Shown: in pieces, positions 22,526 through 33,450 of the stretch
Layout of the letters: every line of letters starts with the position of its first letter
Numbering within the stretch: position 1 is the stretch's first letter
Source of the DNA: Hypomyces perniciosus
Taxonomy: Eukaryota > Ascomycota > Sordariomycetes > Hypocreales > Hypocreaceae
Assembly: GCA_008477525.1 (NCBI GenBank)
Contig: SPDT01000005.1
Coordinates: 248,001 to 312,000 of the forward strand
Length of the DNA: 64,000 nt
Reading direction: 5' to 3'
Translations under genes and position numbers: made by a program
Notes under the pieces: model-generated
The model's input: the letters and a program-made list of their open reading frames with translations, nothing else
The model's database searches: none
What the model was told of the DNA's origin: nothing

Positions 22526-24182
22526 TCAAGGCGTCTTGGGACGCTTCCAATAATATTGCTAAAGTGACATCTGTTAGCATGCCTGCAGTATAAGTAGATA
22601 AAGTTTCAGTGAAAGTACTAACCTTGTGCTGCTTTCTGCAGTTCCTCAAGCTCGGCTTCCGCAGTCCAACCACCACAGCCGCCCGTCTTTGCTCGTCATT
22701 GTCATGCTCCGGGACGTAGTAGTATTCGCTCTCGAGAGGCTTGCCCGCAGCATCCTTACCCTGGCGCTCGATAATGCCGATGCACAGAGTGGATTCGATG
22801 ATCGTTCGCAGAGCATCCCGTGTGAGATCCTTGGTAGAGTCTGAGGGGAGGTTGTGCATGATGGTTGACAGGGGGGTGGAGGACAGCCGAGAGAAAGCAA
22901 GCTGGTTAACGACATGGTTCGAGATGGCTGCATCGGTCTCTTTTGAACCGGTTGCATGCTCCTCTCTGGGAGCCATCTCCTGGACTGGCTTTTGTTCTTG
23001 GAGTGGCTCCTTCTTCACCTTGGGCTTGGGGCTCACATCAGGGCCCTCCTTCAGTGCTTCCTGGAGAGCAGAAAACTTCTTCTGGGTGAGAGTCTCGGTG
23101 GAAGATGTCTTGAACAGACGTTTTGAAGGGACTCCCCGAGGAGATTTCGTCGTTATAGAGGCAAGTCGAGATGAAATATTGGCTCCAAACGGACCAAAGG
23201 AGTGCACGATAGGATCGTTCTCCTCGTCCGAATCACTCTCCTCCGCTGGGTCAATGTCGCTCGAGAAGCTCGCCGTTACGTCTGTCCTCATACTAATAGT
23301 GACATCCGCATCATCCTCCCTCTTAGGCTCGGGCAGCTCAGGCTCCTCATCTTCATAGATCTGAATGCCCCGATCGTCATCATCAGGCAAAAGAGCCCGC
23401 AAACGCTGATGTGCAGCAGCTCCGGGAGTCGGACTCACAGGAGACTCGATGCGCGTCGACCTCCGCAGCGGGGACGACTGCAACATCGCGTTGTTCCTCA
23501 TCTGGGACCTTGGTGGTGAGTCCTCCCAGCTCGAATCAGACAGGTGTGCACCGCCGTCGGCACCCGAAGCACCCCGCTTAGGCCACTGGATCATGACACG
23601 CGCATCGTGCACGTCAACCATGATTTCGGTTCCCTCGGTCTCGCTGGTGAAGCTGTCGCCCTTGAGAAGCTCCCAGGTGCGGCCCTGGCAGTGCAGCTTC
23701 AGTCCGTTCCACCCATTGCAAGTAATCTCGATCTTGTTGGTCTCGAGAGGACTGGGGGCGGGGATGAACCGCGCCTTGACGTGTACACGTGACACAAGAC
23801 GGTTGGCAGAGAGCTGAAAATGCGACGAGTTGGAAGATCGACCCATGAGCAGCATCTCGCCATTCTCGTTAAGCTCGACATTGGGCAGGGCGGACAGAGG
23901 GGCGCGTTCGGAAGAGCCACGCATCAGCACTGGCCGCCGCACTGGGGAGCTGGACAGTATGCCCGTGCTGGAGGTTGGTATGGGAGTCGGATATCTGAGG
24001 TGAGCATTTCCGGTATTCTGGCGTTTCAGTGGTCGAGGGAGGCCTGGAGATGACGATAGAGGCTCGAAAGGCGGCAGCAATGAGGGAGCTGGGCGTTTGA
24101 TGCCGGAGATCGAGGTCGAGATGGACGGAGCGGGGAGCGAAGGCTCTTGGGAGACCCTCTTGGGTGTTGGTGTGGAGTCCAT
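22526..24182 (-). CDS. FHA-domain nuclear protein, Tos4-like
   Basis: Exons 24182-22623 and 22558-22526 (GTTAGT..TAG intron) give 530 aa, ending QYYWKRPKTP. The N-terminus is Ser/Pro-rich with SPVRR and SSPGLPRPLKR. A forkhead-associated-like fold sits at about residues 105-205: MLLMGRSSNSSHFQLSANRL, then VSRVHVKARF and GTEIMVDVHDARVMIQWP. FHA domains bind phosphothreonine peptides. A long acidic, Ser-rich linker follows, then a conserved helical C-terminus (NQLAFSRLSSTPLSTI, then ALRTIIESTLCIGIIERQGKD, then PSLRNCRKQHK). The layout resembles fungal FHA proteins related to yeast Tos4/Plm2, which act at promoters in G1/S and under DNA stress; orthology is inferred. The start is the ATG before the conserved region. 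Possible cell-cycle motifs lie upstream. Confidence 0.75.
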
Positions 24183-25891
24183 GGCGAACAATATGTTTCC
24201 TCTGACTTTCGTTTCAGCTGATGGACGACCCCCAAGTGTTCCCTTTCCACCACTTCGTAGGCCAAGTGTCGGTTTCGTATCGCGTCGAATGGTAGTGGTT
24301 TGGTGCCAAAACCTCGCGGCCACCCACGTTCCCGTTCTCTCCCCCACTTACACACCGCAACCTGATATAGAGGGCTTCTCGGTGAGGGCAGTGCTGGAAG
24401 CCTGTGTAGATAGTCGCCCACACACAAAAGGCGGCTTTTGCAAAAAGAAGATGGTGGTGCAAAAAACCAGCAGGTCGGCAAAGCAGGTCGTGTGTGGGAA
24501 GGGGTGGAAGCTGCAAGGGCTGGCTGGCAAGGCGGTATTTAAAACAGGGCCCCATATGAGGAGAAACGACACGAACGCGGTTAACGCATCGCGTTGGCGT
24601 TGGCGTTGTGCAGCGTCTACGAAATAGTGCAGCGCTGTTCAGTGCACTTCAGCAGCGCGTAAAGTGCCAATTTAGTGCTGGGCGGAGAGGCGCTGTAGGG
24701 CGCTGTAGGGACAAGGTTCAGTGGATGAGGGCGCTGAAATCCAGGGCAGTTACAGGGCGTTTTGGTGGACAGCGCTGCTCGGAGGTTGAACCCGGATCCC
24801 GGAAATGGCTCCCGTTTGGTGGTTCGTTGCAGAATGCACGCAACCACATGGATTGACATTTGACCGTTTTGACGTTTGGCACACTGTCAAGCGGGCTTTT
24901 GTTGTTTGCGATAAATGATTTTATATGGACTGCAATATATTACACTTTCCTCTTTCTCGCCGTATCCCCGTCCACTGAATTCTGCAGAATTGCACATCTC
25001 TGGTGCACTGGGTAAGACTACTAGTAGTACGAAGTGCATAAACCGAATCCTCCATGTCCTCGGTTGCATCAGATCTTGTGCTGCAGAGTCCAGCCTCCTC
25101 CTTCGAGTCACGTCTCCACACTCTGGCCCAGCACCGCGTTTTTTCGCCTGCAAACAGCTAAAAATTTTAGCCGCTTAAAGTAGCAGTATCGTAAGACGCT
25201 CAAGTCCCTGCGTCAATCTTGGACAGAAATGGCAGCTCAAAGGGAGCTAGATTCTGGTGGCTTATACGAAGTACTTGCCCGTGGATTTGAGCCTCTGGCA
25301 GTATATCGGCTAGTTTCAACCTGGGCTTTTGCCATGGCGACGAGTTATGTGCATACAGCACATGATGCTTGACCGGGCAACGGCAATATCTTCTCGCTTG
25401 CACATCCAACCGTGACGCCTCTGCCCCGCCATCTGCCATGCTGGCAATGGAGTCGCTCCTCTTCAATGGCGTGGCAAACACGCTGTGCTACTGGACCCAA
25501 TTCCGCCAGCATCAGGCAGAAATGCATCACAATAGCTGCGCTTGCACCACGCAAGAAGCATAGACACCGATTGCGATCCCCCAAACAGAGTCAACCATGT
25601 GCTGCTGTCCTCCACTCCGCATCACGAATCATGATACGATACTATCGTAGCGGTTTGGCGTTGAGACAACTTTCAACCAACAACTCTTCATCAGTTCTCG
25701 CAAAAATAAATGTGGAGCTCCCGCTCCGGACCGTCCGTGTCCGCGCCAAGACCGGCGACCGGGACTTGCATATTCCGAACGCCGACGCCACGGAAAAATT
25801 TGGTGATTTTTTTCTTTGAAGCCTGACCGCGGTGAAAGTTGTTGCACACCCCACTGTCAAACAGAACATCTACAAACCATCACAATCAAAG
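24183..25891. promoter_or_regulatory. 1.7-kb divergent promoter region, FHA gene and L1-domain gene
   Basis: This lies between outward-facing starts. ACGCG at 24575-24579 and CGCGT at 24590-24594 sit about 400 bp upstream of the FHA start. Repeated CGCTGTAGGG (24690-24710) is also seen. No gene is supported; open frames here lack family features. Confidence 0.5.
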
Positions 25892-27105
25892 ATGGCGCCC
25901 TCAAAAGAAGTTGCCGCCGCTGGGTCCAATGCCCCGGCCTCAATTGACCCTGACCAGGTTCGTCTTACCAGCATTTGCAAAGCTTTTCTGTGCCAATCTA
26001 ACCATTTGCCTCGCCGTGCCCGCCCATCTAGACCCTCAAAGCCTCCAAAGCTCTCCTCGCGCACATCAAAAAGGCATCCAAGCAAAAGGCCGAAGAATCC
26101 GACAAGCGCAATCTCCTCGAGGAGTCTGACGGCGACACCGAAACCACCATCTGGCTCACCCTCACCACCAAGCGACACATCGCCGACAAGGCCCGTCTGC
26201 AGCCCGGCAAGGTCGCTCTCCCCCACAGCCTCAACACCTCCGAAGAGACGACCATCTGCCTCATCACCGCAGACCCGCAGCGCGCATATAAGAACATTGT
26301 CGCCTCGGACGAGTTCCCCGCTGAGCTGCGCAAGAAGGTCACCCGCGTTATCGATTTCACGAAGCTCAAGGCCAAGTACAGCCAGTACGAGGCCCAGCGC
26401 AAACTTTTCTCTGAGCACGATGTCTTCCTTGGCGATGACCGCATAATCAGCCGTCTGCCCAAGGTCCTGGGCAAGACTTTTTTCAAGACGACTCAGAAGC
26501 GCCCCATCCCCGTCGTGCTGACGCCCAAGGCGCACAAGGTCGACGGAAAAAGGACCAAGCCTCAGAAGAAGGAGGGCGAGGTCAACGCCGGCAAGCCCGC
26601 CGATATCGCCAAGGAGATTGAGAAGGCCCTAAGCTCCGCTCTCGTCAGCCTGGCGCCCACGACCAACACCGCTGTCAAGATCGGCTTCTCAGACTGGACA
26701 GCCGAACAACTCGCCGCCAACGCCAACGCCGTCGGTACCGCCCTGGTTGAGAAATGGGTTCCCCAGAAGTGGCGCAACGTCAAGAGCATCTACATCAAGG
26801 GCCAGGAGACCGCCGCGCTGCCCATCTGGCTGACCGACGAGCTGTGGCTCGACGAGAAGGATGTCATCGCTAACGAGGAGGGCGATCCCAAGGCCATCAA
26901 GGGAGCTGAGAAGCCCAACATCGGCAAGAAGCGCAAGTCCCTCGACGGCACTGAGCAGGTTGAATCCCCCGCGCCGAAGAAGAAGGCCAAGAAGCAGGAG
27001 CCTAAACCCGAGAGCAACGACGATAAGCTGGATAAGCAGATTGCAGACCGCAAGGCTAGGCTGAGGAAGCAAAAAGCCGGAGCGAAGAAGGCAATGGAGG
27101 AGTGA
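25892..27105 (+). CDS. Ribosomal-L1-domain ribosome biogenesis protein (Cic1/Utp30 type)
   Basis: Exons 25892-25957 and 26032-27105 (GTTCGT..TAG intron) give 379 aa. The L1-like fold runs from about residue 23 (TLKASKALLAHIKKASKQK) through TIWLTLTTKRHIADKARLQP, TTICLITADPQRAYKNIV and LGKTFFKTTQKRPIPVVLTP to the second lobe FSDWTAEQLAANANAVGTAL. The C-terminus is Lys-rich (KKKAKKQEPKPE, and RKARLRKQKAGAKKAMEE), fitting a nucleolar location. Proteins of this family are assembly factors of pre-ribosomes rather than ribosomal proteins. The start is the only ATG that fits the exon 1 phase. The gene lies tail-to-tail with the thioesterase, 283 bp apart. Confidence 0.85.
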
Positions 27106-27388
27106 TGGGATGGTTATTAGTAATCTTGTGTGGCATATTATGATTCATCATATACACCTGGCATCGGCGTTACGGCGTGGAAGTCTGAAAGAGTAGGTAA
27201 AAATATTAAAATAGAAATGGCAATGTTCGTATCGACCATTACGTCGTTGTATTGTGAATTGAACGTCCTACATAAAATACCTAGACCCATTGCGCATCAA
27301 TTTCCCAAGCAAGCATATTCCCAGTGCTCCAATCTCCAGACCCATAACTGTAAAATAAAAAAGGGATTCCCATCTTGGTCAAACCAGA

Positions 27389-28393
27389 TTACAACTCCTC
27401 CGAGAAGAATTCTTCTTCTTTCTCGGGCGTAAATGCGCGCTTATATGGCCCGAAAAAGCTTTCGATCGCCTCTGTCAGCACCTGCTCGGGAATCTGCATG
27501 TGTTCCCCGGTAATAGATCTAAATCTAAGAGCACCCTTCTTATCTAGCTCCTTCAGACCGAGCCAGTCCTCCTTGTAGATTGTCTGCTCCCGCAGGGGTG
27601 TAACATCCGTACCGTTGACCTCGGAGAACCATGCCGATTGCTTTGGGATCACCATGGTGTCGTCCTCAAACAGGTACATGACAAAGTTTGACAACTTTAC
27701 AATATTATCTTTATATGTTTGATTCTTGTGCGGCCGCTCGTTGTTAATGTCCGCTAGGAAGTTCGACTTGTCAAGATAGGACTGGTAATCGCCCAAGTCA
27801 CGGAAGTACTGGGCAGGCACAAGCCTACTCTGGACGAACTGACTCCATGTGTTGAACCGCAGCAAGGCCATGGCACCCTTGCATAGCAGATCTGTGGTGC
27901 CGCATGCCTTGAATTGGGCGATACCGTTGTGTTGGCTGCCGAAGGTGACGAGGCTGCGGATGGGCGGTGCGTTGCATCGCTCGACATAGCCGCGTAGGAA
28001 CTGTCCGCCCTGGGAGAAGCCGATGGCGTCAATGGCTGGGGCTGTGGACAAGATCGGGTGCTTGGCTAGAGCAGCGCAGACGGCGTTGAGCTGTTCGGTG
28101 ACGTTGCCAAAGAAGGTGGCAGAGCGGTCCGAGTTAGAATCCGCAGCGAGCGAGATGGGGTAGACGAATGTGCCCGGGTGGATGGCTTCGGCAAGTTGGC
28201 CAACCTGTTGAATGCCGTCCCCGTTGAAGGCGTCACCTAGACCGTGCCAGATAACGAGGGGGAGAGGCGTGTCATCGTCGTCATCGTTATCGGCGGTATG
28301 ATGACGGAGATCGCTCCATCGATGAGGAGCGAGTCGGGAGGCGATGGTATGGCTGGCAAGAAGCGCCGTTGCGAGGAGCGGGACGGAACGCAT
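27389..28393 (-). CDS. Palmitoyl-protein thioesterase
   Basis: A single open frame of 334 aa. A signal peptide is clear (MRSVPLLATALLASHTIAS). The alpha/beta hydrolase fold shows LPLVIWHGLGDAFN, the nucleophile motif GFSQGGQFLRGY with the catalytic serine, LVTFGSQHNGI, then the acid in FEDDTMVIP and the histidine in ITGEHMQIP. These are hallmarks of the PPT1 family, which removes palmitate from cysteines of proteins in the lysosome or vacuole. A short Asp-rich insert sits just behind the leader (residues about 36-42). The start at 28393 is chosen because it begins the signal peptide; the open frame upstream of it is Ser-Pro repeat sequence from a GGTGAT microsatellite. Confidence 0.92.
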   Translation of the reverse strand: MRSVPLLATALLASHTIASRLAPHRWSDLRHHTADNDDDDDTPLPLVIWHGLGDAFNGDGIQQVGQLAEAIHPGTFVYPISLAADSNSDRSATFFGNVTEQLNAVCAALAKHPILSTAPAIDAIGFSQGGQFLRGYVERCNAPPIRSLVTFGSQHNGIAQFKACGTTDLLCKGAMALLRFNTWSQFVQSRLVPAQYFRDLGDYQSYLDKSNFLADINNERPHKNQTYKDNIVKLSNFVMYLFEDDTMVIPKQSAWFSEVNGTDVTPLREQTIYKEDWLGLKELDKKGALRFRSITGEHMQIPEQVLTEAIESFFGPYKRAFTPEKEEEFFSEEL

Positions 28394-29215
28394 GATGGCC
28401 GAGACGCGCCGTGGTTCAGGACCAGCTTCTTGGCGAAACTTGAATGAAGGGCGTTTCAATGAAGATGGTGATGGTGATGGTGATGGACTTGAATGTTTGA
28501 GGGCGGATATAATACAGAAGGACAAAGGTGAAGACACAAGCTGAACAGAGCTGTGTACCTAGGGCAACGTCATCGCGCGGCTTTAGTTCGGCGGAGAGAT
28601 GTTCCGGACTCGCACCAAAATCGAGGATCCAGGATCCATTCCACATGAACGCCCCAACCCGTAAAGTCGGCAACTTATTGCCGGTTAAGGACTGCCCTCA
28701 GTTTCATTTCCGTTTGCTCGCTAACTGCTCTTGTTTTCTTGTTTCTAGACTGGTGGAGGCAATTGGACAAGATGGCTTATCAGAGCTCTTTAACCGCCAG
28801 CGGTGAAACTCGGAGCGTCGCATCTCTGTACTGCTCTGGTCTCACGCCGACCCCTTCAGGCTCAACTCGGGAGTCAGTGGACGAAAGAATGCAACACCTG
28901 CGGAAACTGCTGTAATAGACTGATCTGCCAATAGTCTCGTTTCTCAGCCCGTTCTCAATGGCAGAGGTATTGTGGATCGACCTCCCAAATGCCCGAGTTT
29001 AAATGATGCGCATTGCCCACCCGTCTTGGCAGCAATGCATTTGTTCCACTTCCCCAGAATCCTTCTTTACTGCGTCGTACATGTGTACCGCCTCGTTTTC
29101 TTGATCCGAGTGAGATATATTTTCCCTACCTTGTTCTTTTGGTTCCCGCTTTGCCAATCTATACCCCTATTCTATTAGCAATTCATATTCTCAAGCCAAC
29201 TTCTTCTATTTCGAC
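28394..29215. promoter_or_regulatory. Promoter region of the thioesterase and of a small secreted ORF
   Basis: 822 bp. A GATGGT microsatellite (about 28463-28487) lies 70 bp upstream of the thioesterase start. The right end is pyrimidine-rich, as in many fungal 5' leaders. No gene is seen. Confidence 0.45.
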
Positions 29216-29371
29216 ATGAAGTCCTCGGCGCTTCTCGTTGCTGCTTTTGCCTCCCTGGCTCTCGCCGTTCCCTTTAAGCCATTCAAAATGCCAAACATCG
29301 AATCTGTCTCACTGCCAGATGCGCCGTTAGATCCGCACATCACCGCCATTGACAAACCCAGCAATGCTTAG
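29216..29371 (+). CDS. Putative small secreted peptide, 51 aa
   Basis: The frame ATG 29216 to TAG 29371 encodes 51 aa starting MKSSALLVAAFASLALA, a textbook signal peptide with n-, h- and c-regions. The mature part is about 34 residues, Pro- and Asp-rich and without cysteines or dibasic processing sites. A CT-rich leader precedes the ATG. It may be a genuine small secreted protein or the first exon of a longer gene; no intron donor is obvious before the stop. No homologue is recognised. Confidence 0.5.
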   Translation: MKSSALLVAAFASLALAVPFKPFKMPNIESVSLPDAPLDPHITAIDKPSNA

Positions 29372-30408
29372 CGGACTGGAGGGAGGAAGCGTTGTGTGAT
29401 CTTAAGACGCTGTAACATCTCATCGCTCATTGAATGATGTCTCATGACACCGTTCATTACCTATATGTGGGATATCAAGTCAAATAGAGGCATCGAATCT
29501 TACAATGTCTGGATGATTCAGGTACTTCTTGTCCTCTCTCGCTCTCTGATAAAAATGGTTACTAAGACCAAGTAGCAATAAAATCCTTGATATCAAGTCA
29601 TCTTGCACCCAACTGTGAGGCGGACTCCACAGCATCGACTGAAAACATTTGGACAGGTCTCCACGTCTATCCTTGACTATCACAATGTATGTACCAAAAG
29701 GGCGCAAGACGTTTCTATTTACTATGCAAGCAAGATCGTAAATACACAATAATGAAACAAAAACGAGTTTGTGGGCATTTCTGTCTGTTAGGTTAACTCT
29801 TCCTTTGCGGCTTAGGTATGAATAAGTCCCAAATAAATGGTAGAAGTTTGTGGTCACTTGCAGGTTGGACTGTCACATGTATGATTGAATTATTATTTCT
29901 AGAGAATTCATGATATAAAAACCTAAATTGAAAACGGATTATATGCTCTAGAAATAATTTGACTACCTACATACACAAGTATTTCATTTTGTTGAATACA
30001 TTTCCATCGTCTCGGGTAGTTAAGTCTGAGGTGGTGTGCGGAACAAAGCCGCCCGATCTCCGTAGAGCGGGATTCCTGCGCGAACCATTGTTGGAACCTG
30101 TTGGAGCTGCTTCAGCTCTGACCTCCAAATTCATTGTTCAAACCTCAGTTGCGCAACACGAAATCCGCCCACGACAAATAGCGATGGTGTCAGAGAACCC
30201 AATGGCCTTTTTGTAATTCATTATCGCTCGCAGCGGATTGGATATCGCAGGCATAAGGCTTAAGCAGCTGCTTCAGAAGCTGTTTTTCGACTGGCCGGCC
30301 ATCTTCAGCGGTTTGTCTTGCGCTTCACGATCATTCCCACCGAACCCTTCTTCACCACCCTCCGAAGAACCGGGCCAGAAGAGCTTCCTCGCCACGCAGC
30401 TTGTCGCC
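29372..30408. other. Gene-free spacer with a short inverted repeat
   Basis: 1.0 kb upstream of the ctk2 gene. It contains a 13-bp inverted repeat (29892-29904 and 29946-29958). No coding region is supported. Confidence 0.5.
29892..29958. repeat. 13-bp inverted repeat
   Basis: ATTATTTCTAGAG at 29892-29904 is matched exactly by CTCTAGAAATAAT at 29946-29958, with 41 bp between. This is an AT-rich stem-loop candidate; function unknown. Confidence 0.7.
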
Positions 30409-31867
30409 ATGGCGCCTCCAAATCATGACGGGCCACCCGCGGCCCAAAACGGCGACACGGTCACCAAAGTCGGGCCTCATCCAGGCTACATCTCCAGCTC
30501 GAACCAATACACCTCCGAGATCAGAATACGACGCATGCTCAGGGACAATGGTTGCGACCCCGCGCGAGAGGATAACTACCGTCTGCAGGGAGTCCAACTC
30601 ATTGATTCTGTGAGGCAGCACCTTAACTTGTACGGAACCCAGGCCATCATTCACTGCATGTGTTGGTTGAACGGGGACTGACTGTCACAAGACCAGTGCG
30701 AACCTTCGACACGGCTTGCACGTACTTTCACAAATTTCGACTCAACTTTCGCGATGCCGAATATAATTATCAGGATGCGGCCCTGGCGTCACTGTTCGTG
30801 GCATGCAAGGTGGAGGATACGATTAAGAAGTCGAGAGACATCCTTGCGGCAGCATACAATGTCAAGAACCCTGAAAAGCCTGCGGCTTCAGATGACAAGG
30901 TGGGTGTTGCTGCTGGCCATTTTACATCAGGCCAATGAACACTTAATAGGCTGCCGAATCGTTGAACTAATGCTTGGGCTTCCAGATTTTCGAATCACCT
31001 GGCAAGATCATCATCGGCCTTGAGCGACTCATTCTTGAAACCATTGGATTTGACTTCCGTACTCGATACCCCCAGAAACTCCTAGTAAAGGTCATCCGCA
31101 ATATCCTCGGCCAGGAAGATGGCAAGGCCTTCTTCACAACCGCATATGCCATGAGCATCGACATGTACAAGACGTTTGTACCTATTAAGAGAAACACATT
31201 CTCCATGGTCATGGCCGTGGTAGAACTCACCGCTCGCATGACGGGTCAGCACGTTGATAAAGTCAAGGAATTTATGGCTCAGAGGCGGCAGTACAACAGA
31301 CCGGCTGTCCTGGAGACCATGCTGGATATGCTGGACCTGTATGTCCAGCATCACAAGTCCACCAAGGTTGGGGCGCAATTCGACTTGAATAGGTTTATGG
31401 ACATCAAGATTGCGCTCAACTCGGACCTTGAAAAGGAGTTTATTCCTCGTTACATGGACTACTGTCCGCGCTGCGAGCACGAAGATATTATCCCTCCAAC
31501 TCCCAGTTCGGTTATATCGCCGGCGACGACCATGTGGCCGGCAGATGCGTCGATACGACGAACGGCGCGCGGCCAGGATGGGACCATGCGGTTTGTATTC
31601 GACCCGGAGAGTGCGCGACAGGAACAGGAAACCGTTGCGCGGTACTTCAATGAGGAGTTTGAAGAGTATGAGGTTGAGGTCGAAGAGTCTGTGCCGCCGC
31701 CTAAGCATGAGGGTATGGATGGCAGTGGAGGCGGTGGCGGTGGAAGAGGTGGTTATCGCGGTGGTCATGGCCATGGTCACAGGGATAGGGGGGATCATCG
31801 ACGAGGCGGCCCGTATGGAGGCTACAGAGGGGACAGGCATTATAGAGGAAGAGGAAGATACCATTGA
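30409..31867 (+). CDS. ctk2: Cyclin subunit of CTD kinase (Ctk2-like)
   Basis: Exons 30409-30629, 30692-30899 and 30986-31867 give 436 aa. The cyclin fold begins at RIRRMLRDNGCDPAREDNYR, then GVQLIDSVRQHLNLPVRTFD, the cyclin-box core QDAALASLFVACKVEDTIKK and LILETIGFDFRTRYPQKLL. This order matches C-type cyclins of the Ctk2/cyclin-K group, partners of the kinase that phosphorylates the RNA polymerase II C-terminal domain. A YCPRCEHEDIIPP segment follows the cyclin repeats. The last about 45 residues are Gly/Arg/His-rich (GGGGGGRGGYRGGHGHGH and on), an RGG-like tail that could bind RNA. Introns are 62 and 86 nt. The start is the ATG in good context; no earlier in-frame ATG is convincing. Confidence 0.88.
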
Positions 31868-32086
31868 CAAGGCATGCCATGGTTGCTGTCATAATACAGG
31901 ATTTAGTGTTGGGATATGGGTGAAGAAAAAAGAAAGATCCATCTGTATCAGAGCCTCTCCTACAAGCGCATGTCAGTCGACAAGAATTAAGCATTGATTG
32001 AGAAAAAAAGCTAGGTGATATTAAAAATGACAAATTAATGTAAAAAAAGAACCACCTTGATATCTCAATCTTGGTGTTATAGGAAA

Positions 32087-32185
32087 AGCCCAATGCGGGG
32101 GTCGAACCCGCAACCTTGAGATATCGCCACATTTCAGAACGGGTGACTTAAGAGTCTCACGCTCTACCGATTGAGCTAACCGGGC
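32087..32185 (-). tRNA. tRNA-Lys(CUU) with 26-nt intron
   Basis: Minus strand: a GCCCGGT acceptor arm pairs with ATTGGGC (two G-U pairs). The D arm is GCTC..GAGC, the anticodon stem TGAGA/TCTCA with loop CTCTTAA, and the T arm GCGGG-TTCGACC-CCCGC. The anticodon CTT reads AAG (lysine). A 26-nt intron (about 32148-32123) interrupts after position 37, the canonical place for eukaryotic tRNA introns. The mature tRNA is 72 nt plus discriminator base U. Confidence 0.93.
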
Positions 32186-33450
32186 GATGCACCGATTGAG
32201 CTCGAAGGCGGATGCTCTTGGGAGCTGGTGATCGATGCTGCGGTATTTTGTATTATATAGTCTTGGTATGTCATATGACTTTACATCTACTCCGTAGACA
32301 TTTGAGCATTCAATCTAATTCTTCGTTCAACGGTAGGTAGCATGCATATGCCCTTCAGCTAGTTGACTACATATGCAGTTGGGCTTCGTCCTTCCATACC
32401 CACGGCCAGTCAACGTTTGATCCCAGCTCGGATGGACAATTAGGATGCTTCAAGCAGGATCAGAGAAAAGGCTATCCGGGAGACCATAAGTTTATTCAAC
32501 AGAGTACTAATACTCCGGACTTCTAAATACGGCTTTCGAGCAACTACCGAATCGAACAGAGCCCCGCAAAATATGCCGGCGTGGGACCGATAATTGCCGG
32601 ATATGGAAGCCTTGTTGAAAGGTGTGCACGAGTAATTGCTTACTCTTGCTTTCTCTATCTTTCTGCCTAGAACAGACCCAGGTAGATACATGTTGCCAAT
32701 AGCATGTGCTAAAAACCATACGGGCACTCCATGAAAGGTATTTATGCTTATAAATCCACTTGATTGAATCGGACAATTCGGTCTCAACGAATACGATGTA
32801 TACATACCTAGCACAGAATGAATGTAACCACAAAACTCACGGTGCTGAGCGTAATGCTTATAGTGGATACACAATTCTACAGAAACCACGGATTATGCTC
32901 TATTTAGTAAGCATCATTGAGTCAGGATCAGCAGAAATGGCGTGCTGGTTGGAAAGATCAAGGCAGCAGTACCGCTTACCGACTCGTTTCCTCGAGCCAA
33001 ATGGTGGGTGGTATTTGGGAATAGCAGTAAATACCAACATTGAGGTTTGCTGAGGCACATAAGGGTTATCATAATATAGTAGTGTTTTAATAATATATAG
33101 AATAATATTCTCATGACATGTTATAATACTTTAGATGTTATATAGGTCTTTAGAAATACTCTGAGTATGGTGGTACTACAAACAGCGATCGGACATCGGG
33201 TGGGTGGTCGGAGTAGGCATCGGAAATAGAGCTGTTCCGATACAGTGGGGAAAGGATCGGATCCGGCGTTGAATGCGAGGGTTTTGGATCGTGAGAATCG
33301 TCTGTATTATTAAGCAGACCGATATGGCCATGATACTACTTAAGGGTCCTTATTCTCCGGACTCCCGTTCTCAAGTATTGAACGAGATACGCAACGTTTT
33401 TGTTGTAATTTTGTCATAGTCTAGTCCAATTCAGCTCAACTCAGCCCAGC
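32186..33450. other. AT-rich gene-free stretch
   Basis: 1.27 kb. It carries one TACTCCGTA (32288-32296) and, near the right end, a pyrimidine/AT-rich leader for the GST gene. A 149-codon minus-strand open frame has no family features and I leave it out. Confidence 0.5.

Noticed and set aside
25870..27072. Long minus-strand open frames opposite the L1-domain gene.
   Set aside because: They mirror the codon bias of the plus-strand gene and show no protein features.
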